Assembly (NCBI GenBank): GCA_018607135.1
Contig: JABBCA010000104.1
Location: 1 to 64,000 of the forward strand
Source: Opitutales bacterium
Lineage (GTDB): Bacteria; Verrucomicrobiota; Verrucomicrobiia; Opitutales; Coraliomargaritaceae
DNA length: 64,000 nucleotides
Direction of reading: 5' to 3'
The position numbers were made by a program, and so were the translations under genes. The notes under the pieces were generated by a model that saw nothing but the letters and a program-made list of their open reading frames with translations, was not told the origin of the DNA and ran no database searches. How positions within the stretch are numbered: position 1 is the stretch's first letter; every line of letters starts with the position of its first letter. Below, piece by piece: positions 42,068-52,128 of this stretch.

Positions 42068-42889
42068 TTATGGGAGCGTGATCTTGGCGGTGCCTGAGCT
42101 GCTTGGGCGTAGGCGTTCGCCACCGCTTTCGATGGTGATATTTTCACCAGCGGTAAAAAGGATGTCGACTGCTCCGTCTTTGGTGAGGTTGACCGTTTGG
42201 CCTTCGCTCATGGTGTCGCGGTAAAGAATCGCATTGTCAGACTGCTGCTTCACCAAGACGTAAACAGTGCCACTGGCAACGAGTTTCAATTCGTTGTTGT
42301 TGGCGACGTCGGTGTTTACTGGCGCTGTCGGCTCTGCGGGCTGAGTGATCTCGGTTGGAGTCGAAAGATCAGGCTCGTCACTGATGTCATCGCCGCTGCT
42401 AAGGATCGCTTTGATCAGACCAAAAATAACAAACACCAGAGTGAGTGTGCCTACAAATACGAGGCCGATCTTTAGGTAAAACGTTTTATCGGCATCTTCT
42501 TCGGTGGGTTCTTCATCGTTGTGCGAAGAAGAGCCTTGTGTGGAGATTCGACCGTAACTGCCTGAGTCAGTCTGTGCGTCTTCGGCTGCGGCAGATTTTT
42601 TGATCTCGATTTGACCAAAAAGCTCGGCTCCGCCTTTTTTACCACCACGCGTGTTGCTGAGTAGTTGGGCGTTGTAATCGGTCGCGATTTTTTCGGGATC
42701 TAACTTAAGGTAGCGCGCGTAGTTTTTGATGAAGCCGCGCTTGTAAAGTTCAGGCAGGTCAAAATCGAACTTGTTCTGTTCGATGTAGCCTAGGAAGTCG
42801 CTGCGAATTTTAGTCGCTTCAGCAGCCTCGCGAAGAGAGATCCCTTTGCGTTTACGTGCTTCTTCTAAACGTTCACCGATACTTTGCAT
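42068..42889 (-). CDS. RodZ-like helix-turn-helix membrane protein
   Basis: The 273-residue protein has an N-terminal HTH_25 domain ([37 protein letters not shown]... [13 protein letters not shown]), a charged linker, a single span at about 145-165 ([20 protein letters not shown]) and a C-terminal DUF4115-type beta domain. RodZ links the MreB cytoskeleton to cell-wall synthesis and sets cell shape. The domain order is complete. Confidence 0.88.
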   Translation of the reverse strand: MQSIGERLEEARKRKGISLREAAEATKIRSDFLGYIEQNKFDFDLPELYKRGFIKNYARYLKLDPEKIATDYNAQLLSNTRGGKKGGAELFGQIEIKKSAAAEDAQTDSGSYGRISTQGSSSHNDEEPTEEDADKTFYLKIGLVFVGTLTLVFVIFGLIKAILSSGDDISDEPDLSTPTEITQPAEPTAPVNTDVANNNELKLVASGTVYVLVKQQSDNAILYRDTMSEGQTVNLTKDGAVDILFTAGENITIESGGERLRPSSSGTAKITLP

Positions 42890-43035
42890 TTATGCGCATT
42901 ATGTGAGCGTCTTGTTTTAATCCGCAAGCACGGAATGGCGTGCTTGTTGGATTCTGGACAGTTGCGCTTTATTACAACCGAAATTTGGGCAGTTTGCCAC
43001 GGATGCGGCAGTGACAGAGCACCGCCCTCCATTGT

Positions 43036-43935
43036 TTACGAGAGCACAAACAAGAGGTCTGCCCATTCGCAGTCTGCTCGCGTGTCGACCGAAATGGTTT
43101 GATCAACACGTAGCTCGGCAAAGCGCTTTTCGAAGTGTTCGCGGACGAGATCGAGCTCCTTGGTGAGGATGCCGCTGAGAGCAAGTGTGCCACCGTCTTT
43201 GACTCCATTGACGAGCGGATCGGAATGTGGGATCAGCACATCGGTTTGAATGTTTGCGAGCACAAGATCGCCTTGGCGACCCTGGGCAAAGCCTTGCTCT
43301 AGGTCGGCAACTGCGAACTCAGGTCTGGCCAGATGTGGGTTTTCATCCGAGTTGCTGTGGCAAACGGTGATGGCTTCAGGATCAAAATCGAAGCCAAAGA
43401 TCTTTTTATAACCGAGCGCGGAAGCAGACAGAGCGAGGACGCCTGAGCCGCAACCTGCATCGATCAGATCGATGGTTTCTTTGCTCTCCGGATTGGCTTC
43501 GAGATAGTCGAGAAGACGACCTGCGCAAAGGCGGGTGGTTTCGTGAGTGCCTGTGCCGAAAGCCATGCCTGCATCGAGATAGACGACTACGCTACCTTCC
43601 GGTGCTTGAATGTTTTCGCGTTCCCACAGAGGGATCCAATGTAGCTGACGATTGCTCCATGGCTTTACAAATTCCTTGTAAGCGTTTTGCCAATCTGCAT
43701 CGATGATTTTGGTTTCGACGAATTCCTCTGGAAGGTTGGGGAACTCTATGCGCAGAGCTTCGAGCTCGGCTTGTGCGGTCTCGGAATCTGGAAAGATTCC
43801 GAACACATCGTAGGGATCGGTGATTTCCTTTTGCATGATTCCCCAGTATTGGGATTCGGACTCAAAGAAATAGCCGTCGAGGATTTCGACGATTTCATCG
43901 GGGATACGTGCGCGGAGTTCTACTTGGTTTGGCAT
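43036..43935 (-). CDS. prmA: Ribosomal protein L11 methyltransferase
   Basis: The 299-residue protein has the PrmA signature [18 protein letters not shown] motif [21 protein letters not shown], an acidic motif [10 protein letters not shown], and [13 protein letters not shown] replacing the usual NILA. The N-terminal substrate domain (residues 1-110) matches in length. It trimethylates L11 in the cytoplasm. Confidence 0.9.
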   Translation of the reverse strand: MPNQVELRARIPDEIVEILDGYFFESESQYWGIMQKEITDPYDVFGIFPDSETAQAELEALRIEFPNLPEEFVETKIIDADWQNAYKEFVKPWSNRQLHWIPLWERENIQAPEGSVVVYLDAGMAFGTGTHETTRLCAGRLLDYLEANPESKETIDLIDAGCGSGVLALSASALGYKKIFGFDFDPEAITVCHSNSDENPHLARPEFAVADLEQGFAQGRQGDLVLANIQTDVLIPHSDPLVNGVKDGGTLALSGILTKELDLVREHFEKRFAELRVDQTISVDTRADCEWADLLFVLS

Positions 43936-44009
43936 ATGTAGAGACTAATAGGAGGCTCTTCCAGCAGTGCAAGCGGAGGTTTTTCAAAAAGATGGCTGGG
44001 CTTGCTTAC

Positions 44010-45245
44010 TCAGAATGGGGCGTAGCAGTAGCCGAGCATGGTCATCGTAAAGCTGCAAACAGGCTTATCATTGATGGTAATCCACTCATAACTATCGATG
44101 CGGTATCGTGTGACGGGTGCGACATTGATTTCAAAAGTATCCGGATTTAATGAGAAATTCGTAATATCGGCACAGCCAGGCCAGACAGTTGAGCCTACAG
44201 GTGGATTACATGTGATCAGAATTCCATTCTGCCAGACTTTAGCTCCGTCGAGATCATTGGAGAAGCTCCATGGTCCTTTGGTGGTGATAATGTTGCCTTC
44301 TGAGAGTATGCCTCCGAGTGCGTCCGTTAGGTCTTGAATGAGGGGTGTGGATGTGGGGCCTATGTTGCCTGGGAATTCATAGAACGAAGGAGAAAAGTCG
44401 CTAGTATTATAGCCGCCGCTCATGGGCATCGCACCTCGGTAGAGCTGTGGGTATTGGGCTGTTGTTGGTTGCGGAAGTCCTAACAGCGCGAGGATTTGGA
44501 CGTTCATTTCAGCAATCGCAAGTGGGTGTATGGTTTGGTAAACTCCGAGCAATTGAGTATACACATCGTCTTCGCTGGTCGCTGGCTTCATTGCAAATTG
44601 GTTCATGAAGTTTGCATCCTTTGCGGTGTAACCTGGGTAGTCACAATTCCAGATCACGCGGGCCATTGTGGGCAAGTCGAGTGGGTTACCTGCAGCACCC
44701 GTGTATTGTAATTGATGGAACAGATCTTGGCGAATGAAGCTGGAAGAGGTCCAATCGTAGACAGCCATCGATTTGTCGAAACCATATGGGTCACCTGGGA
44801 AGTATTGATCTGCCAGTGCTTGTAGTTGCGCGTTTGTCTTTGGTTGACCGCTTGGAGGGTTTAGATAGGGGACGATGCCCATCTCGATCATCTTTTGAAG
44901 ACCATCGGTATTCGCTCCTGCAATTTGAGGAATCGGTGAGAGGTTGCCGTTTAAGAAATTACCGTCTCCCGTCGCAGTGAAGGTTCCCGCAGCTTGGAAG
45001 TTGAGTTCTACAGAGCCATCGCCGTCATACCAATAGGTTTGGCCATTTATTGAGAGTGACCACCGGTGTGGTCCGCCAGATTGGTGGCCTGTATCCACTA
45101 TATCTAAGTAGCCTGATGTGCCGACCATGATTCTGTAGTGACTGCCATCAGGGCCGCGGCGTGGACCAAGAATGGGTTGGCCATCACAGCAGTAAACTTT
45201 AAGGAGATCGCCGTCGGTGAAGTTGCACTGCGTTACATACCACAT
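44010..45245 (-). CDS. Unannotated protein with an ADP-ribosyltransferase-like C-terminal half
   Basis: No family is obvious over the full 411 residues. Residues 1-110 are beta-rich (HYRIMVGTSGYLDIVD; SINGQTYWYDGDGSVEL). The C-terminal half follows the R-S-E order of mono-ADP-ribosyltransferases: an N-terminal helix-like AVYDWTSSSFIRQDL at 161-175, Arg270 in QLYRGAMPM, the Ser strand GPWSFSNDLDGAKVW at 324-338, and FEINVAPVTRYRI at 371-383, which has the form of the ExE/VLxPPGTRFRV segment with Glu372. The first acidic residue of ExE is Thr370 here. There is no signal peptide. This is an inference from motif order alone. Confidence 0.6.
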   Translation of the reverse strand: MWYVTQCNFTDGDLLKVYCCDGQPILGPRRGPDGSHYRIMVGTSGYLDIVDTGHQSGGPHRWSLSINGQTYWYDGDGSVELNFQAAGTFTATGDGNFLNGNLSPIPQIAGANTDGLQKMIEMGIVPYLNPPSGQPKTNAQLQALADQYFPGDPYGFDKSMAVYDWTSSSFIRQDLFHQLQYTGAAGNPLDLPTMARVIWNCDYPGYTAKDANFMNQFAMKPATSEDDVYTQLLGVYQTIHPLAIAEMNVQILALLGLPQPTTAQYPQLYRGAMPMSGGYNTSDFSPSFYEFPGNIGPTSTPLIQDLTDALGGILSEGNIITTKGPWSFSNDLDGAKVWQNGILITCNPPVGSTVWPGCADITNFSLNPDTFEINVAPVTRYRIDSYEWITINDKPVCSFTMTMLGYCYAPF

Positions 45246-45355
45246 GGTTAGAATCGCTGGTTGAGGTTAAGTAGGATTTACTTAAACAATCAGCTATGCG
45301 CTAACGGTCGAGCGTGAAGTGCGCTGGCGTTTCTGAAATACAGGCTCTGAAATGT

Positions 45356-45382
45356 GTCGGAGAGGGTTAACTCCTCTCCGAC
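45356..45382. terminator. Perfect 10-bp hairpin downstream of purN
   Basis: GTCGGAGAGG and CCTCTCCGAC pair perfectly around GTTAACT, 10 bp past the purN stop. There is no strong U-run on the minus strand, so it may be a weak terminator or a 3' mRNA stabiliser. Confidence 0.6.
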
Positions 45383-45392
45383 GAAGGCTGTG

Positions 45393-45986
45393 CTAGAGAG
45401 ACTTAATCTTACCTTTACTGAGCTTCGCAATGACTTCTGGGAGGAGTCGGTGTTCTGCAATGTGAATTTTTGTTTCTAGCATCTCCAGTGTATCCTTTTC
45501 TTCGATACGCACTTCTTTTTGATCGATGATTGGGCCAGCGTCGAGGTCAGGCGTGACCCAGTGGACGGTGCAACCAGTAACTTTAACTCCATGGTCATAG
45601 GCCTGTTTGATGCCGTTCATTCCGATAAAGCTTGGCAAGAGGCTAGGGTGCAGATTGATCACTTGGCCATCGAAGGCTTCAATGAACTTGCGCGTGATGA
45701 TGCGCATGAATCCGGCGAGCACGACCAGCTTTGGCGAGAAGGACTGTATTCGCTCAATGTAGGCGTCTTCCGCAGCCTCAGTCAGTCGCGCACCTTTGCG
45801 GCCTGGGTCAATATAGATGGCAGGAACTTTGTGCTTTTGGCCGAGTTGCAAGATGCCCGCGCCTTCGCTGTCGCTTAGAATTGCAGCAATTTTGGCGGCG
45901 CCGAGTTGTTTCTTGCTTTCTGCTTTAAGCAGGGCGTCCGCATTAGTGCCGCGGCCCGAGCCGAGAATGACGATTGGATAAGCCAT
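45393..45986 (-). CDS. purN: Phosphoribosylglycinamide formyltransferase
   Basis: The 197-residue cytoplasmic enzyme uses 10-formyltetrahydrofolate to formylate GAR in purine synthesis. The GAR-binding loop [13 protein letters not shown] is near the N-terminus, and the catalytic Asn and His lie in [13 protein letters not shown], with the Asp in [16 protein letters not shown]. Length is typical. Confidence 0.96.
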   Translation of the reverse strand: MAYPIVILGSGRGTNADALLKAESKKQLGAAKIAAILSDSEGAGILQLGQKHKVPAIYIDPGRKGARLTEAAEDAYIERIQSFSPKLVVLAGFMRIITRKFIEAFDGQVINLHPSLLPSFIGMNGIKQAYDHGVKVTGCTVHWVTPDLDAGPIIDQKEVRIEEKDTLEMLETKIHIAEHRLLPEVIAKLSKGKIKSL

Positions 45987-45994
45987 GATTTAGA

Positions 45995-46030
45995 AAATGC
46001 TGAAATACGGAATGTGTGAAATGCTGAAAT
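45995..46030. repeat. Tandem octamer tract (AAATGCTG type)
   Basis: Four 8-nt units, AAATGCTG, AAATACGG, AATGTGTG and AAATGCTG, then AAAT, fill almost the whole 43-bp gap between dnaJ and purN, ending at the dnaJ stop. It resembles the heptamer tracts in style, with period 8. Confidence 0.6.
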
Positions 46031-47193
46031 TACCGGAAGAATTTCTTGGCTTTTTCGACGAAGGATTCGCTGACTGGATTTGCGGGATCGCCGCAGGCTT
46101 CAGCGTATTCTTCAAGTTTTTGTTTTTGGTCGGACTTTAGCTTGGTGGGCACTTCGACTTGAACACGGATGAGGAGGTCGCCTTTGCCATTACCGCGTAG
46201 GTAAGGGATGCCTTGGTCGCGCAGGCGAAATGTAGTGCCTGTTTGTGTTCCGGCTGGGATTTTCAATGAGCCTTTTCCGAAAAGGGTAGGCACTTTGATG
46301 GAGCCTCCGAGCGCAGCGAGCGTGAACTTGATAGGCACTTCGCAAAAGAGATCGTTATCGTGACGTTCGAAAAGCTCGTGCTCTTTAACATGAATGATGA
46401 TGTAGAGGTCGCCTGCTTGGCCACCCATTTGCCCAGCTTCACCTTTGCCGGCAGAGCGTAGTTTAGAGCCTGTTGCGACACCTGCGGGGATGCGCACTTT
46501 GACGGTGCTGCTGTCCATCACACGGCCTTCGCCACGGCAATCGCCGCAAGGCTTGTCAATGCTTTGGCCTGCACCGTGACAACTTGGGCAAGCTTGACGG
46601 AAACTAATGAAGCCGCGATTGGAGGTGACTTGGCCAGCGCCGCCACATGTGGGGCAAGTAACTTTCTTAGAGCCTGGCTCTGCGCCTGATCCGGTGCATT
46701 TCTTACATTCGACTGGACGGCGGTAGCGAATTTCTTTTTCGGTGCCTTTGGCAGCCTCTTCGAGTGAAATTTCTAGATCGTAGCGTAGATCGGAGCCGTG
46801 GGCTGCGCCGCCTGCTTGGCCGCGTCCGCCACCACCTCCGCCGAAGAATTCTTCAAAGATGCCGCCTCCGCCTCCACCGCCGCCACCGAAGGCTTCGCGG
46901 AAGATGTCGAACGGATCGTGACCGCCCATGCCGCCCATGCCGCCGCTAGGGTTGCCCATACCGCCTTGCTTGAAGGCGGCGTGTCCATAGCGGTCGTATG
47001 CCGCTCGCTTGTCGGCGTCTTTGAGGACATCGTATGCTTCGGAAATTTCTTTGAACTTTGCTTCGGCAGCCTCGTCACCTGGGTTTTTGTCCGGGTGGTA
47101 TTTGACCGCAAGTTTACGGTAGGCTTTCTTTAAGTCGCTTTCAGAAACGTCGCGTGAAACGCCAAGGAGTTCGTAATAATCAGTCGTTGCCAT
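46030..47193 (-). CDS. dnaJ: Chaperone DnaJ
   Basis: The 387-residue co-chaperone has the J domain ([35 protein letters not shown] with HPD), a Gly/Phe-rich linker, four CxxCxGxG zinc repeats ([42 protein letters not shown]) and the C-terminal substrate domains. It stimulates DnaK ATPase activity. The start at 47193 (MATTDYY) is preferred over an ATG two codons earlier. It follows grpE closely. Confidence 0.97.
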   Translation of the reverse strand: MATTDYYELLGVSRDVSESDLKKAYRKLAVKYHPDKNPGDEAAEAKFKEISEAYDVLKDADKRAAYDRYGHAAFKQGGMGNPSGGMGGMGGHDPFDIFREAFGGGGGGGGGIFEEFFGGGGGGRGQAGGAAHGSDLRYDLEISLEEAAKGTEKEIRYRRPVECKKCTGSGAEPGSKKVTCPTCGGAGQVTSNRGFISFRQACPSCHGAGQSIDKPCGDCRGEGRVMDSSTVKVRIPAGVATGSKLRSAGKGEAGQMGGQAGDLYIIIHVKEHELFERHDNDLFCEVPIKFTLAALGGSIKVPTLFGKGSLKIPAGTQTGTTFRLRDQGIPYLRGNGKGDLLIRVQVEVPTKLKSDQKQKLEEYAEACGDPANPVSESFVEKAKKFFR

Positions 47194-47205
47194 AGTCATT
47201 GAGTT

Positions 47206-47796
47206 TTAAGCTTCGTCTGTTTGCGGACCGCTAGAGACGATGACGTTTGCGGCACGGATGAGGCGCTCATTGAGCCGATAACCTGCTCGGACGGTTTGAA
47301 TGACGTGGTCTTCTTGAATGTCTTCGGATGGCTGATGTGCAATGCACTCGTGCAGATTTGGATCGAAGACCTCACCGTCTGGGATGAGCTCTTCGAGGCC
47401 TTGCTCGGAAAGGGATTTCTTAAGTTGGTCATCGACCATCTTAAAGCCGACGGTGACATCTTTTGCTTCTGGATGATTCTCTGCAGCTTGAAGGCCGAGC
47501 TTCATGTTGTCGAGAACTGGGAGCAGTGACTCAATGACATTGGCTGCTGCGCTGCGGATGATGTCCTGCTTTTCCCGAGCAATGCGCTTACGGTAGTTTT
47601 CCATGTCGGCAACAGAGCGAAGGTAACGAGTTTTCATCTCGGTCGCTTCTTGCTGTGCTTTTTCAAGGTCGCTGAGTTCTGGCTCTGCAGGCGCGGCCTC
47701 TGGTGCTACGGGAGTCTCTTCCACGGCAGTGTCTGCGGTAGTGGCGTCCTCGTGGGCTTCGACTTCTTCAGGAGTGTCTTGTGTTTTGTCTGTCAT
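47206..47796 (-). CDS. grpE: Nucleotide exchange factor GrpE
   Basis: The 196-residue protein has an acidic, Glu/Ala/Pro-rich N-terminus, a long coiled coil ([35 protein letters not shown]) and the C-terminal beta domain ([23 protein letters not shown] ... [23 protein letters not shown]). It releases ADP from DnaK. It is upstream of dnaJ in the same unit. dnaK is not in the window. Confidence 0.95.
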   Translation of the reverse strand: MTDKTQDTPEEVEAHEDATTADTAVEETPVAPEAAPAEPELSDLEKAQQEATEMKTRYLRSVADMENYRKRIAREKQDIIRSAAANVIESLLPVLDNMKLGLQAAENHPEAKDVTVGFKMVDDQLKKSLSEQGLEELIPDGEVFDPNLHECIAHQPSEDIQEDHVIQTVRAGYRLNERLIRAANVIVSSGPQTDEA

Positions 47797-47911
47797 GATT
47801 TGCAAAAAAAGGTGTTTGGACCGAAAAATTACGGCTCAGTTTTAAAGTGAGCGCGGGAGTGTGTGGAAAAATTCTAAGAATTCAAGGGTGCTTTACGTAT
47901 CTGATTTGAGC

Positions 47912-47940
47912 AGAAAAAAGCCGAGCTCATTTGCTCGGCC
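47912..47940 (-). terminator. Intrinsic terminator of the secreted-protein gene
   Basis: The stem GCCGAGC/GCTCGGC (47920-47926 with 47933-47939) is followed on the minus strand by TTTTTTC (47919-47913), 28 nt after the stop of the 47968-48537 gene. It insulates that gene from grpE-dnaJ. Confidence 0.85.
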
Positions 47941-47967
47941 TTTGAGAGTAACACTCAGCGTGTCGGA

Positions 47968-48537
47968 TTAGTCGGTGGTGCTGTCTGGCTGCCCACTAAT
48001 GATGTCGATGATCTCGCGTGAATTTTCGAAGACCCGAATGACTTGGTCCGCGATTTGAATAATTTCGGTGCCTTCGGGTGTGGTGGGCAGACTCTCAAGC
48101 ACTTTTTGTGGAAGCGATTGGGCCTCTTTTTCTAGTTCTGGATCTAAAACGGCCCCGACTTCTAGTTTTTTCCGCCAACCAGGAGGTAGCTCTCCGCCGC
48201 GGGCTACTTTTTTCTGAAGGCCAGGAGGTAGTGATTTCTTCTTTTTCGCTTTTTTCTCGCTAGCTTCTCGGTTCTGCCAGTTTTCTAGCACTGCCCGCTC
48301 TTCCTCGCTAAACGTAGCGCTTTGCGGTTTTTCTTTCTTTTTAGCGTTCTCTCCTTGCTCGTCTTCGTCTGTGGATTTCTCAGGCTCACTTTGAGCGGCT
48401 TCTTTGGATGGCCGTTCAGAAGTGCCGAAAATGCGTTCCCAGATGGAGAGTTGCTGTTCTTCTTGGGCGTTGGTGACTGCAGGGGTGGCTAGGGCAATGC
48501 CAGCCGCGAGCGTGAATAGTAGAGTGAGTGTTTTCAT
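47968..48537 (-). CDS. Secreted charged protein with RcnB-like motif
   Basis: The 189-residue product has a signal peptide (MKTLTLLFTLAAGIALATPAVTNA) and a long Lys/Glu/Ser-rich linker, then LPPGLQKKVARGGELPPGWRKKLEVG. That paired LPPG motif is like those in small periplasmic RcnB-type proteins. The C-terminus may be a short helix-rich domain. The function is unknown. Confidence 0.7.
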   Translation of the reverse strand: MKTLTLLFTLAAGIALATPAVTNAQEEQQLSIWERIFGTSERPSKEAAQSEPEKSTDEDEQGENAKKKEKPQSATFSEEERAVLENWQNREASEKKAKKKKSLPPGLQKKVARGGELPPGWRKKLEVGAVLDPELEKEAQSLPQKVLESLPTTPEGTEIIQIADQVIRVFENSREIIDIISGQPDSTTD

Positions 48538-48599
48538 AACAGTTTAGCTTAGTGAATAAGCTGCTACTATCAATGACTATGTGGAGGGTAGTTTGTTCC

Positions 48600-49343
48600 T
48601 CAAGGCTGCGCGGAAGGACGTTTATACCAGAAGCCGCACAAGCTGCGATAGCGGACTGCGATGGGCATACAGATCATGAGAGCTACCCAGCCTAGAATTT
48701 GCGGGCCACTATACCATTGTAGTTTCCTCGCGGAGGTGAGTGCGGGGGCGTGGTCGAGGATGTCGAACTGTAGTTTCCTAGCTTTTCCCCATTGCTTGAG
48801 TTTTCTGGAGAGGCGCACTTCTTCGCTCGCGTAGAGTTGCTCGTCGAAGCCGCCGATGGCTTCGAAGGCGTCGCGGCGACAGTAAAGATAGCTACCTGCC
48901 GCGATGCGCGTGAGCTTCGACACTCGTTCCCATAGACCAATGCCGAAGCGGCCAATTGCTGAGATCTTGCCTTCAAAATGAATGATGGAGCCGCCGCCGA
49001 CGCAATTGCCGGAGTGGAGGCGACGGAGTGATTCTGCCAGCAGGGTGGGTTCGATTCGGGTATCGGCATCGATAAAAATCAGGTGTTTTCCGCGACTCGC
49101 TGCAGCTCCTGCATTTCGAGCGCGAGCAATTTGGTTGATGGGCTCGTAAACAACGTGGACACCACCAAATCGACTAGCAACCTTGGCAGTGTCGTCGTCG
49201 GAGTTGTTGTCGACCACGATGCATTGGCCGAGTTCGGGTTGCGCAGCCATTGCACGATCGACGGCGTCAAGGGTGCGCGGCAGCTCCTTTGCCTCATTGT
49301 AGGCAGGAATGATGATGGAGTAGTCAAGGTAGGGAGTGCTCAT
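48600..49343 (-). CDS. Family 2 glycosyltransferase
   Basis: The 247-residue protein has a GT-A nucleotide-sugar domain: SIIIPAYNEAKELPRTL, VVDNNSDDDTAKVA and the metal-binding LIFIDADTRIEP, then GGFDEQLYASEEVRLSRKLK as the acceptor or catalytic-base region. One hydrophobic segment near the C-terminus (ILGWVALMICMPIAVRY) may anchor it in the membrane. Donor and acceptor are unknown. It overlaps the SOUL gene by 4 nt. Confidence 0.88.
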   Translation of the reverse strand: MSTPYLDYSIIIPAYNEAKELPRTLDAVDRAMAAQPELGQCIVVDNNSDDDTAKVASRFGGVHVVYEPINQIARARNAGAAASRGKHLIFIDADTRIEPTLLAESLRRLHSGNCVGGGSIIHFEGKISAIGRFGIGLWERVSKLTRIAAGSYLYCRRDAFEAIGGFDEQLYASEEVRLSRKLKQWGKARKLQFDILDHAPALTSARKLQWYSGPQILGWVALMICMPIAVRYRSLCGFWYKRPSAQP

Positions 49344-49876
49344 TTTGTTTCGACAGGGATGTGCACTTCAAAGCGTTTAAATATTCCTGGCACGTAGGGG
49401 CCATTCCAAAAGATGCCACGTGCGTCTCCTGTTATTGTGTAGCCTTCCTGTGTAGCCAGCCATTTACGGAGTTTTGTTTCTGCTTCTTGAAAATTGCGTT
49501 CATTATAGCTGCCTCGTGCGCCGATACTGGCGACGCTGCGCTCGGGGAGCTGATGCACACTGACTTCTTCGTTGCCAGTCTGAGCTTTGTTGATGGCGTC
49601 TTCGCCGATGTAGAAATACATGACGCCGGGTTCGATTTCGGCTTCGACAGGAGTGGTCATCGCGATGTTGCGTGAGGAAATGTAACGAAAGAGCGGGCGA
49701 AAGAGGCCATTGTCGTTGCTGAAATAGGGGTTACTGGATTGGCTGGCGATAAGGTGGGCTGCGGGAAGCGTTTTAATTTCAATAGTGCCGACCGCTGTCT
49801 TTGGGAATGCTTGTTCGATGGCTGACATAGTTTGAAACGATGCGAGTAGTAGTAAAATCTGGAGTAATGCTTTCAT
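49340..49876 (-). CDS. Secreted SOUL-family heme-binding-like protein
   Basis: The 178-residue protein has a signal peptide and the SOUL pattern: FRPLFRYISSRNIAMTTPVEAEI, MYFYIGED, SVASIGARGSYNERNFQEAETKLRKWL and FWNGPYVPGIFKRFEVHIPV. Family members bind heme or related tetrapyrroles, though binding is not conserved in all. It is upstream of, and coupled to, the glycosyltransferase gene. Confidence 0.85.
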   Translation of the reverse strand: MKALLQILLLLASFQTMSAIEQAFPKTAVGTIEIKTLPAAHLIASQSSNPYFSNDNGLFRPLFRYISSRNIAMTTPVEAEIEPGVMYFYIGEDAINKAQTGNEEVSVHQLPERSVASIGARGSYNERNFQEAETKLRKWLATQEGYTITGDARGIFWNGPYVPGIFKRFEVHIPVETK

Positions 49877-49893
49877 GTTAACGTATCTCTAGC

Positions 49894-49910
49894 TGTAAGA
49901 TAACCTTACA
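49894..49910. promoter_or_regulatory. Dyad in the divergent SOUL / dsbD-like promoter region
   Basis: TGTAAG (49894-49899) and CTTACA (49905-49910) are perfect 6-bp arms around 5 bp in the 111-bp gap between divergent genes. A redox- or heme-linked regulator would be a natural guess, but none is encoded nearby. Confidence 0.35.
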
Positions 49911-49987
49911 ATGGTGGTGTTCGTAGTTGTCTAAATAGCTGCTTACGCTGGAATATTTTGCACCGCTGTGTCATCCCTTAGTTATTC

Positions 49988-52108
49988 ATGAATCTTTTGT
50001 TACGTATTTTTTGCTACAGTGCGATCGGGCTGTTTGTCCAAGTCTTGAGTGCATCTCCTGTCAAAACGGAGCAGGCCACGGTGAAGCTGGTTTCAGAGCT
50101 GGATCAGGTGCTTGTTGGCGAGACCTTTGAGGTGGCAGTTCACTTCGAGCTCGAGTCGCATTGGCATATTTACTGGCAAAACCCTGGTTCGAGTGGCTTA
50201 CCGCTTGAGCTGACTTGGCAATTGCCAGACGGAGTTTCGGCAGGCGCGATTCGATGGCCGGCACCGCAGCGCTTTGATTTAGGTGGCTACATCACATATG
50301 GCTATGAAGACGTGGTGACTTTTATCGTGCCGATTGATGTAGCAGAGTCGTTTGCTGCGGATACTTTACGCCTTGAGGTGGATGCCTTCTGGCTGATCTG
50401 CAAGGAACTATGTTTGCCAGGTGATGGTAAATTGAGCATAGAGGTGGCTGTTGGCGATGAAGTGGAGATCGGTGGGTCTGCGGTCATGTTTGAGCACGCT
50501 CGCGCAAGCTTACCATCGGCACAATTGCCGTGGAATGTGTCCGCGAGGCTCGATCTCGCCACAAAGGAAGCGGTGCTGACTCTTAATTCTGAAAATGGTG
50601 CGCTCCCCACGGAATTGTATTTTTATGCGGATGCGGAAGGGGTGATCGATCCGAATGCGACACAGCTCTTTACTGGCATAAGTAAACAGTCTGCGAAGTT
50701 GCGTTTGCCTTTGGATTCGCTGTTTTTGGAGGCTCCTGCTAAAGGTTTGACGGGAGTGCTGCAGAGTGAAAGTGGGAGTTGGCAACTGGATGTAGTATTC
50801 AGTGACCAAGCGCGTGCAACCACCACTAAAGTCGTTGCGGTGCAATCGACTGGTTTAGAGCAGCGCTTGTTGGACATGGGCTTGTTGGGCTACTTAGCCT
50901 TGGCGTTTCTGGGAGGGTTGATCTTGAATGTGATGCCCTGCGTGTTGCCTGTGTTGTCGCTTAAGGTGTTTTCATTGCTCAAGCATTCGGGGCAATCGAA
51001 GCAGCAGGCGCTTGCGCATGGCCTTGCTTACAGCGCTGGCGTGGTGTTGAGCTTCATCGCGCTTGCGGGTGCATTGTTTGCGCTGCGTGCGGTGGGCGAG
51101 CGCATCGGTTGGGGCTTTCAATTACAGAATCCAAATTTTGTGGTGGCACTGGTGGTCGTGTTTTTCTTGTTTGGCCTCAATTTAATGGGAGTTTTTGAAA
51201 TCGGCACACGCTTAGTCGGTGCAGATGCTAAAGTTGCGCAACGAAGTGATGTTCTAGGTTCTTTCGGCATGGGGGTTTTGGCTGCTGTGGTGGGTGCGCC
51301 TTGCATGGGGCCTTTGGTTGCCTCGGTGAGTGGAATCGCCGTGCAGGCCAATATCGCTACAGGGCTGCTGATCTTTGGGATGATGGGACTGGGACTCGCC
51401 TCGCCTTTTTTATTACTTTCGATTTTTCCAAAACTGGTGGCTTATTTGCCAAAGCCAGGAGTCTGGATGGAATCGTTTAAGCAATTCATGGGCTTCTTAC
51501 TTATGGCTGCCGTGGTATTCCTTGCTCTAGTGGTTGGTCGGCAAGGTGGAGTCGATGCGGTCTTTGCGATCTTGGTGGTGCTCTTACTGACTGGTATGGC
51601 GGCTTGGATTTATGGACGTTGGGCGGCACCTGTGAAGTCGAAGCGCGCCAAGGTGATTGCGATTTTACTCAGCACTAGCCTAGTCTTTGGTGGCAGCTTC
51701 TATGGAATTCAGAGCACGAAGGCGGCATATGATAGCTTTCGAGGCGATGCGGTTTCGGTCGACGGTCAGTGGCAGGCATGGTCCACTGAGCGCGTAAAGA
51801 GCGAATTAGCTGCTGGAAAGCCTGTGTTTATTGATTTTACTGCGACCTGGTGTTTGATATGCCAAGTGAACAAGAAGGTCGCGTTGCGCACGGACGAGAC
51901 TACAGCACTCTTCAAAGACTATGGAGTCGTCACGTTGGAAGCCGACTGGACCCGCTATGATGAGGCAATTACGGATGAATTAGAGCGCTTTGGGCGTTCG
52001 GGTGTGCCGCTCTATGTCTTGTATGCTCCGAGCGGGGCGGTGACCGTCTTGCCACAGAGTTTAACCAATGGAATTCTACGTGAAGCAGTTGAAAATGCAT
52101 TGAACTAG
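49988..52108 (+). CDS. DsbD/ScsB-like thiol-disulfide interchange protein
   Basis: The 706-residue protein has three parts. The N-terminal periplasmic domain (about 25-250) has CKELCLPGDGKL. The eight-span DsbD core has paired Cys in NVMPCVLPVLSLK and GAPCMGPLV. The C-terminal thioredoxin domain has the active site TATWCLICQVNKK. It carries electrons from cytoplasmic thioredoxin to periplasmic acceptors. The N-terminal Cys pattern is that of ScsB-type proteins. A redoxin gene follows 20 bp later and is a likely partner. Confidence 0.92.
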   Translation: MNLLLRIFCYSAIGLFVQVLSASPVKTEQATVKLVSELDQVLVGETFEVAVHFELESHWHIYWQNPGSSGLPLELTWQLPDGVSAGAIRWPAPQRFDLGGYITYGYEDVVTFIVPIDVAESFAADTLRLEVDAFWLICKELCLPGDGKLSIEVAVGDEVEIGGSAVMFEHARASLPSAQLPWNVSARLDLATKEAVLTLNSENGALPTELYFYADAEGVIDPNATQLFTGISKQSAKLRLPLDSLFLEAPAKGLTGVLQSESGSWQLDVVFSDQARATTTKVVAVQSTGLEQRLLDMGLLGYLALAFLGGLILNVMPCVLPVLSLKVFSLLKHSGQSKQQALAHGLAYSAGVVLSFIALAGALFALRAVGERIGWGFQLQNPNFVVALVVVFFLFGLNLMGVFEIGTRLVGADAKVAQRSDVLGSFGMGVLAAVVGAPCMGPLVASVSGIAVQANIATGLLIFGMMGLGLASPFLLLSIFPKLVAYLPKPGVWMESFKQFMGFLLMAAVVFLALVVGRQGGVDAVFAILVVLLLTGMAAWIYGRWAAPVKSKRAKVIAILLSTSLVFGGSFYGIQSTKAAYDSFRGDAVSVDGQWQAWSTERVKSELAAGKPVFIDFTATWCLICQVNKKVALRTDETTALFKDYGVVTLEADWTRYDEAITDELERFGRSGVPLYVLYAPSGAVTVLPQSLTNGILREAVENALN

Positions 52109-52128
52109 GGTTCTTAGTTAGCATCTAA

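Noticed and set aside
46773-47133. Overlapping frames on both strands of dnaJ
   Set aside because: They arise from the Gly-rich linker of DnaJ and encode low-complexity sequence.
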